From the NCBI GenBank assembly GCA_937941555.1, contig CALDHJ010000153.1:1-18111 (forward strand): 18,111 bases of DNA, in the 5' to 3' direction. Positions 13,089 through 18,111 of the stretch are shown here, piece by piece. A program made the position numbers and the translations under genes. Source of the stretch: an uncultured Granulosicoccaceae bacterium (GTDB taxonomy: Bacteria > Pseudomonadota > Gammaproteobacteria > CALCKW01). How positions within the stretch are numbered: position 1 is the stretch's first letter; every line of letters begins with the position of its first letter. The notes beneath the pieces were generated by a model. It saw nothing but the letters and a program-made list of their open reading frames with translations. It ran no database searches and was not told the origin of the DNA.

Positions 13089-15761
13089 GTGAACACCATC
13101 AGCACGGATACACACGCAGAGGGAATACACGCACACAAAGATAGTGCGCTTGTTTACCGTGCGTGTTCACGTGCCTACGCCAACCTGCTGGGGGCGCGGG
13201 AACCGGATGATATTCTCGGCCAGCGAGACTCGACGCTGCTCAGAGCGTCACGATCAGCCCTTTGGGAAGCAACTCAGCGATTACTGCTACTGGACGGCGT
13301 CTGCAGTTTGACGCCGTTGGCAGCGACCAACCGACACAGTGCCTGGATGGTGCAAAGCACCTCTGCAGAACGCGCAGGAGTCGATATTGCTGTCGTGACG
13401 TTTTCCGCCATGCTCGATACCCTTGGCGCGCTTGCACCAGACGCTGTTCGAGCCGGTGCAGCGGGTGTTGTGGTCGTCACCGAGGGCCGCATCATCGCCG
13501 CAGACTCGGCTGGCCGCGAGTGGGCTCGTTCGGGCAATGGTTTGGCGGATGTGACATCACAATTTCTGCAACACGGCGAATGGCAAGCCTGGCTGGCAAG
13601 CCGCGCCGGTTGCAAACCGCCAGAGGCTTCGCTCGAGGCGGACCCGGCTGGCTCGAACGGCCAGCTTTGGCTGTCCCCACTTCGCTGGCACCGGCAACGC
13701 TGTGTATTGGTCGTGCTGGCCAAATCGGTCGAGACGTTTGGAGCGGGGAGCATCTCACCCGCGCCCGATTCACGCGGCGAGTTGACAGAAGACGACAATC
13801 GGTTGGCGACGACACATGCGTTGCTTGACGCCTCGCCCGTCGGCACCTTGTTGCTGCGTGGGCAACGAATCGAATTCGCCAATGCCACAGCAGCGCGGTT
13901 GTTGGGCCACACCTCGCCGGTGGCACTCAGCGAGGCGACCGTTCTGCCTGCGGACTTGCTCAACCAGCTCGAAGGCAGTGCTGAATCCGGCGAGGCCATT
14001 CATTGCAAATGGCGTCGTCAGGACGGACGCGAGTTGCTCGCGCGGTTGACGGCCCGTTGGGTAGCCGTGGGACCGACTGTGCAGCTTGTTGTGCACATTG
14101 ATGATCGTCTGCCCTTGTTGCGCCAACTCTCAACGCTCACCGCCGACCGAGAGCGGTTTCAGGACTTTGCCGAGAGCGCAGCTGATTACTTTTTCGAACT
14201 CGACGCCGCGCTGCGTTTCACCTACCTCTCTGACCGCTTTGAATCCGTTTTTGGTGTGCGCCCGGATGATGTGTTGGGGTTGTCGATCGATTCCTTTCAC
14301 TCGCGCTACCTGCCGCAGCCGACCTCTCCGGAATGGAGTCGGCACTTGTCCGCTTTGCGAACCGGTCAGTCGCAACTGGATTTCGAGTTTCGATGGACCC
14401 GTGACAACGGTGGCGCACGCATTCTCATGCACAGCTGCCACAGTGTGCGGGATGCAGACGGGATGTTTCGTGGGTTCCGGGGTGTGGGCCGTGACATCAC
14501 ACGGGATCGTGAACTCGCCGAACAAATCGAGTACCACGCCACGCATGATGCCCTGACCGGGCTTGTCAATAGACGGGAGTTCGAACGATTGTTGTCTGAT
14601 GCGCTCGAGAGCGCCAGACAATCGCCCATGGGTCATGCGTTGTGCTTCATCGATCTTGACCATTTCAAGCATGTCAACGACGACGGTGGCCACCAAGCGG
14701 GCGATGCGGTCTTGCGAGAGCTTGGCAGCTTGTTTATCGACAACTTGCGCCAGTCGGATGCCATCGGGCGGTTGGGTGGGGATGAATTCGGCGTTCTGAT
14801 TTACAACTGTGATCTTGCGAAGGCCGAGAGTCTGGCCAACGATTTGCGCAAGGCCGTCGAGGCGTATCAGCTCGACTGGGAAGGTGTGTCATATCGAGTC
14901 GGTGCGAGCATCGGTGTGGTGCCGATCGGTCGAGAGTCTGGAGACATTGAAGCGGTCATGCGCGAAGCGGACAGTGCTTGCTACGCGGCGAAACACGCCG
15001 GTCGAGGCCGAATATCCGTATTGCAGGATGCAGCGCCGCCCGCTGAAAAATCTGTTGACAGTCTCGTTGCGCGGCGACTGCCGGTGATGCGGGAGATGAT
15101 GATGCCTTTGCAACCTGCGGTGCGTGGTGATGTTCAGCGATTGGGTGTCTGGGGTGAGTCTGGTGATCAAGCATCGCCGTTGAATGATCGGGACCTCTTC
15201 GCATTGGCCAGTGCGCAGGCTCTGCAGTCGGACTACGAACGCAATCTGGTATCGAGTGTTTTGGCTTGGATTGACGATCACGGGGCCCAGGGCACATACC
15301 TGCGGCAAGCGCAGTTGCGCATGCCGGGTGCTTTTCTTGCCGATGCTAGTGCATTGGATATTGTGGGACAGTTGCTCGCGCAACACGGATTCTCGGACAA
15401 GCTCTGGATTGAACTCACGCACGGGGCGGCGCAGCGTGCACTGGAGGGTGCACTCGACACGTTGGCGGAGGCCCGGTGCCGTTATTGCGTCAGTGATGAC
15501 AGTCTCGCTGCGCGGTTTGCCGGTCAGTCGGGTTTGTTGGTTCACTCCGAGGCGGTTGCGCGCGCGCTGAGTGGCCCCCGTTCGCGTCGGCAACTGCACG
15601 ACGGCGTTGCAGCGGCAAAACACGATGGTTTGCAAGTGCAGGTTGTCGGCGTCGCAGATCTCGATCTGCTGCCCGCTTTGCGCGATATGGGGGTGGATCT
15701 GGCGGCCGGCGCAGTTCTGGCGGCGCCGGACTACCTGAATGTAGAGCCGCTCACAGGCTGA
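13089..15761 (+). CDS. PAS-GGDEF diguanylate cyclase with degenerate EAL-like C-terminus
   Basis: The protein has 890 residues from the GTG at 13089 (GAGG 4 nt upstream); TTG at 13086 is the alternative, and a TGA at 13080 closes the frame above. There is no signal peptide or membrane helix, so it is probably cytoplasmic. Residues about 1-235 and 240-345 have PAS-like patterns; about 355-475 is a clearer PAS/PAC domain (ADYFFELDAALRFTYLSDRF). The GGDEF motif (563-567) is intact, and RQSD (554-557) sits exactly five residues before it, an inhibitory I-site for c-di-GMP. The last ~230 residues align in outline with an EAL domain: VGVADLDLLPALRDMGVDLAAGAVLAAP replaces the usual EGVET...QG..P. 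The EAL motif and metal-binding acidic residues are absent. It should make c-di-GMP, not degrade it. Confidence 0.9.
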   Translation: MNTISTDTHAEGIHAHKDSALVYRACSRAYANLLGAREPDDILGQRDSTLLRASRSALWEATQRLLLLDGVCSLTPLAATNRHSAWMVQSTSAERAGVDIAVVTFSAMLDTLGALAPDAVRAGAAGVVVVTEGRIIAADSAGREWARSGNGLADVTSQFLQHGEWQAWLASRAGCKPPEASLEADPAGSNGQLWLSPLRWHRQRCVLVVLAKSVETFGAGSISPAPDSRGELTEDDNRLATTHALLDASPVGTLLLRGQRIEFANATAARLLGHTSPVALSEATVLPADLLNQLEGSAESGEAIHCKWRRQDGRELLARLTARWVAVGPTVQLVVHIDDRLPLLRQLSTLTADRERFQDFAESAADYFFELDAALRFTYLSDRFESVFGVRPDDVLGLSIDSFHSRYLPQPTSPEWSRHLSALRTGQSQLDFEFRWTRDNGGARILMHSCHSVRDADGMFRGFRGVGRDITRDRELAEQIEYHATHDALTGLVNRREFERLLSDALESARQSPMGHALCFIDLDHFKHVNDDGGHQAGDAVLRELGSLFIDNLRQSDAIGRLGGDEFGVLIYNCDLAKAESLANDLRKAVEAYQLDWEGVSYRVGASIGVVPIGRESGDIEAVMREADSACYAAKHAGRGRISVLQDAAPPAEKSVDSLVARRLPVMREMMMPLQPAVRGDVQRLGVWGESGDQASPLNDRDLFALASAQALQSDYERNLVSSVLAWIDDHGAQGTYLRQAQLRMPGAFLADASALDIVGQLLAQHGFSDKLWIELTHGAAQRALEGALDTLAEARCRYCVSDDSLAARFAGQSGLLVHSEAVARALSGPRSRRQLHDGVAAAKHDGLQVQVVGVADLDLLPALRDMGVDLAAGAVLAAPDYLNVEPLTG

Positions 15762-15776
15762 GGCAGTAGGCCGTGT

Positions 15777-17387
15777 TCAGTCTGGTTCTGCAAGCGTTGC
15801 AGAGCCCGGAGCTGGGCGAAAGAGGATGTAGCCGCCGCGCCGGTAGGCGATCTCTGCACCGTTCTGGGGGAGCCGGCCATCCCGTGAAAAAACCCACTCG
15901 CCGTCAGCCGGCGGCCTGTGTTCGGTGATGTGTCGCCTGTAGACACTGAAGCTCGGTGATCGCGTGGCCCAGGTCACAACCGGCAGTTCATATTGCGCGG
16001 CATAGCGGCCGGCTTCCTTTACCGGCAATTGGCGCGAGTCCGCGATCGCCGGGAGCAGGCAGAGCCCGACAAACCAGGCTTGCAGAAAGCCGGCGGCGAG
16101 CAGCGCTTCGCTGGTATGCAATTTCCGCACGCAGCACAAGGCAAGAGACAGCGCGAGGAACAGCGCGACTCCGCTGAGGTAGAGCGGTGTCGTGAAGCTT
16201 TCGATTGCGAATACGCTGGTTGCGTGGCGAAAGAGATCGGAATCATCGACCTCACGCATCATCAGGATAAAGGGGTAGGCGGCGGCGAGAACTGCAAAGC
16301 CGAGCAACGGTGCCAACAGAATCCAGCGGTTCTTGACGGTTTCGCGAAAGCGAGCCATCAGGATGAATAGCGGAGAGCCGCCGAGCAACAATTGGTGTGG
16401 CAGCTCTGCGCCAGGCAGCGAGAACACCACCAGCACCACGCCCAGCCAGGCGAGTGCAAACCGGTGGAGTGGGTTCTGCCAGCTCTGACCTGCTCGCCAC
16501 AACGCCACAAGCGCGAGCACGCTGAACGGCACCACGACCAGTGGCAGCGTGCCGAGGAACGCCATGGGCGAGCTTGATGCAGGTGTGTTGCCTTCGGGAA
16601 AGAGGCCGCCCCACTGCTGCATCAGGAAACTGTCGGTAAAGGCGCTGCCGTGGGTGAGCCACATCATCGTGAACCACGGTGCCGCTATCAGCGCGAAGAG
16701 CAACCATCCCCGCCAGCTCAGCAGCAGCTGTCGGGCGGCGGTGGCGCGGCCACCGGCGAGGAAGAACGCAGCGCTCGCCGCGACCGGGATCGCAACCGCT
16801 GCAGCGCCCTGCGTCAGAACACCCAGTGCCATCCAAAGGTACATCCGCAACGCAACGCCGCCACGGGGCTTTTCACTCCAGCGGTAGGCGTCGAGTAGGG
16901 CGAGCGTGACCCACAGGTTCATCAACGCGTGCGGAGTGGCCGAGCGGCCCACGATCGAGACCGCAAGGCTGGCCGCCATGAACATGGCCACGGCGCGGGC
17001 GCCGCTGATGCCCATGCGCGTGCGACAGAACGCGTAGAGCACCAACATCCAGACGCTTGCTGCGAGCGAAGAAGGCAGTCTGAATGCCGGTTCATCGAGG
17101 CCGAACACGGCACTGCTGGCTGCCTGCAACCAGAAAAAGAGCGGTGGCTGACTGAGCAGCGCAACACCGTCGAACCGGGGTGTCAGGAAGTCACCGCTTT
17201 GCCACATACCCCAGCTGGTGACGGCTGCCCTGCCTTCGTCGCCGTCGAAGAGGGGGGCGGATCCGAGCTGGAGCGTGAAACACAGTGCGGCCAACACCAC
17301 GAGGTACAGCGTTTCACGCACGTTTGGATGGGTCCACATGGGCGGGGCGAACCGGCAGAAAAGGGTGTAGGGGCGAGAGATTAGCAT
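15777..17387 (-). CDS. ArnT/PMT-type GT-C glycosyltransferase, GT39/GT83-like membrane protein
   Basis: This 536-residue polytopic inner-membrane protein has 10-13 predicted hydrophobic segments and a soluble C-terminal part of about 90 residues. The first periplasmic loop has FDGDEGRAAVTSWGMWQSGDFLTPRFDG, the ArnT/PMT pattern; D50-E51 supply the expected catalytic acid and are followed by Gly-Arg. Where many relatives have a Lys-Pro-Pro motif this one has SQPPLFFW, Gln for Lys. Relatives move lipid-linked sugars such as aminoarabinose or mannose to lipid A, proteins or other acceptors; the acceptor here is unknown. The start (ATG 17387) lacks a good Shine-Dalgarno; ATG at 17339 (residue 17) is possible. 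It lies 32 nt after recJ on the same strand, so co-transcription is likely, and converges on the GGDEF gene with 15 nt between stops. Confidence 0.88.
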   Translation of the reverse strand: MLISRPYTLFCRFAPPMWTHPNVRETLYLVVLAALCFTLQLGSAPLFDGDEGRAAVTSWGMWQSGDFLTPRFDGVALLSQPPLFFWLQAASSAVFGLDEPAFRLPSSLAASVWMLVLYAFCRTRMGISGARAVAMFMAASLAVSIVGRSATPHALMNLWVTLALLDAYRWSEKPRGGVALRMYLWMALGVLTQGAAAVAIPVAASAAFFLAGGRATAARQLLLSWRGWLLFALIAAPWFTMMWLTHGSAFTDSFLMQQWGGLFPEGNTPASSSPMAFLGTLPLVVVPFSVLALVALWRAGQSWQNPLHRFALAWLGVVLVVFSLPGAELPHQLLLGGSPLFILMARFRETVKNRWILLAPLLGFAVLAAAYPFILMMREVDDSDLFRHATSVFAIESFTTPLYLSGVALFLALSLALCCVRKLHTSEALLAAGFLQAWFVGLCLLPAIADSRQLPVKEAGRYAAQYELPVVTWATRSPSFSVYRRHITEHRPPADGEWVFSRDGRLPQNGAEIAYRRGGYILFRPAPGSATLAEPD

Positions 17388-17419
17388 GGCGGGGCACTTG
17401 TCCCCATGGGCGACTCGCC

Positions 17420-18111
17420 TCAGTCTGCCGTGCCCGCAGACGGTTCGATGGCCTGCAGGTGGGAGATGTTGAGCTGCAGTGTGTCACGGCCGCGGAAATG
17501 GTTGATTTCGAGCCTGAAAAGCACGTGTGCACGGCTCATTCCGTGGTGATCGGCCTGGCCGAAGGCGATAGCTGATAGCGCCTGCGAGCTATTGTCCTGC
17601 GCGAGGTCGAGCTGCAGGTGCCGCTCACCGACAACCCGGCTGCGCAGTACGTTGAACTCCCCATCGAAAACAGGCTCCGGAAACTCCTGACCCCACGGGG
17701 CGGCAAAACGGAGCGTTTTGGCGAGGTCGAGGGAAAAATCCGGCTCTTGCAGTGGACCGTCCGACCAGAGTTCCCTGACACCCGTGTCCTCGCCGAGCTT
17801 GGCTTCGACAAGATTTGCGAAGAGGCGTTCGAACTCGCCCAGCATCGGTGCAGGAATGGTCAACCCGGCCGCCATCGCGTGCCCGCCGAAACGCTCGATC
17901 ATGTCCGGGTGGGTGTGGGCGATCTCGGCTAGCGCATCCCGGATGTGCAGGCCCTGAATCGACCGTGCGGAACCAACCAGTTTGCCGCCGTCGGCCGCGG
18001 CAAAGGCCACGGTCGGCTTGTGGTGGCGGTCTTTGATACGCCCGGCCAGAATGCCGACGACACCCGGGTGCCACTCCGGATGGTGCAGACACAAACCGGC
18101 CGGGAGTTCTC
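17420..18111 (-). CDS. recJ: Single-stranded-DNA exonuclease RecJ, C-terminal part, 5' end beyond the right edge
   Basis: About 230 codons are visible with no start, so the N-terminal DHH catalytic domain lies outside. The visible part begins in the DHHA1 region: HHPEWHPGVVGILAGRIKDR and KPTVAFA, followed by RFGGHAMAAGLTIP, the GGHxxAAG motif. The remaining part (WGQEFPEPVFDGEF onward) is the OB-fold DNA-binding domain typical of bacterial RecJ. RecJ is a 5'-3' exonuclease on single-stranded DNA acting in recombination and mismatch repair. Stop codon TGA at 17422-17420 is followed after 32 nt by the glycosyltransferase gene. Confidence 0.96.
   Translation of the reverse strand, partial: ELPAGLCLHHPEWHPGVVGILAGRIKDRHHKPTVAFAAADGGKLVGSARSIQGLHIRDALAEIAHTHPDMIERFGGHAMAAGLTIPAPMLGEFERLFANLVEAKLGEDTGVRELWSDGPLQEPDFSLDLAKTLRFAAPWGQEFPEPVFDGEFNVLRSRVVGERHLQLDLAQDNSSQALSAIAFGQADHHGMSRAHVLFRLEINHFRGRDTLQLNISHLQAIEPSAGTAD

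Overview
The window is about 60% GC, densely coded and shows no mobile elements, CRISPR arrays, rRNA or tRNA genes. The gene content (three-domain DsbD, single-chain iron-sulfur L-serine dehydratase, AroF/G/H-type DAHP synthase, RecJ, a GbdR-like GlxA regulator, a corrinoid C1 cluster) best fits a free-living, probably marine, gammaproteobacterium. That assignment is an inference from gene families; no marker gene is present. Several genes start with GTG.

Left part (1-4963). A minus-strand operon reads corrinoid protein, DUF1638 protein, small 'virulence factor' family protein, then a methylenetetrahydrofolate reductase family protein cut by the left edge. This looks like part of a corrinoid-dependent methyl transfer module that moves methyl groups to tetrahydrofolate. 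Upstream of it on the same strand is an L-serine dehydratase, divergent from a stand-alone cyclic-nucleotide-binding-domain protein.

Middle (4957-11497). A GlxA-family AraC-type regulator and a GhrA-type hydroxypyruvate/glyoxylate reductase form a two-gene minus-strand unit. A histidine phosphatase gene diverges from the regulator. DsbD and a class III aminotransferase follow on the minus strand, separated by a 312-bp spacer with a nested inverted repeat and a perfect TATAAT. Corrinoid demethylation, serine dehydratase, hydroxypyruvate reductase and a GbdR-like regulator together suggest catabolism of methylated amines or betaines through glycine and serine to pyruvate. That link is inferred.

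Right part (11498-18111). A DAHP synthase gene, the entry step of aromatic amino acid synthesis, is preceded by an apparent aromatic-rich leader peptide (one Trp, three Phe and two Tyr codons among nine). Two mutually exclusive RNA hairpins and a hairpin covering the ribosome binding site follow it. This is the strongest candidate for an undescribed regulatory element here. Next come a PAS-GGDEF protein with a degenerate EAL-like tail, a convergent ArnT-like GT-C glycosyltransferase, and the C-terminal part of RecJ cut by the right edge.
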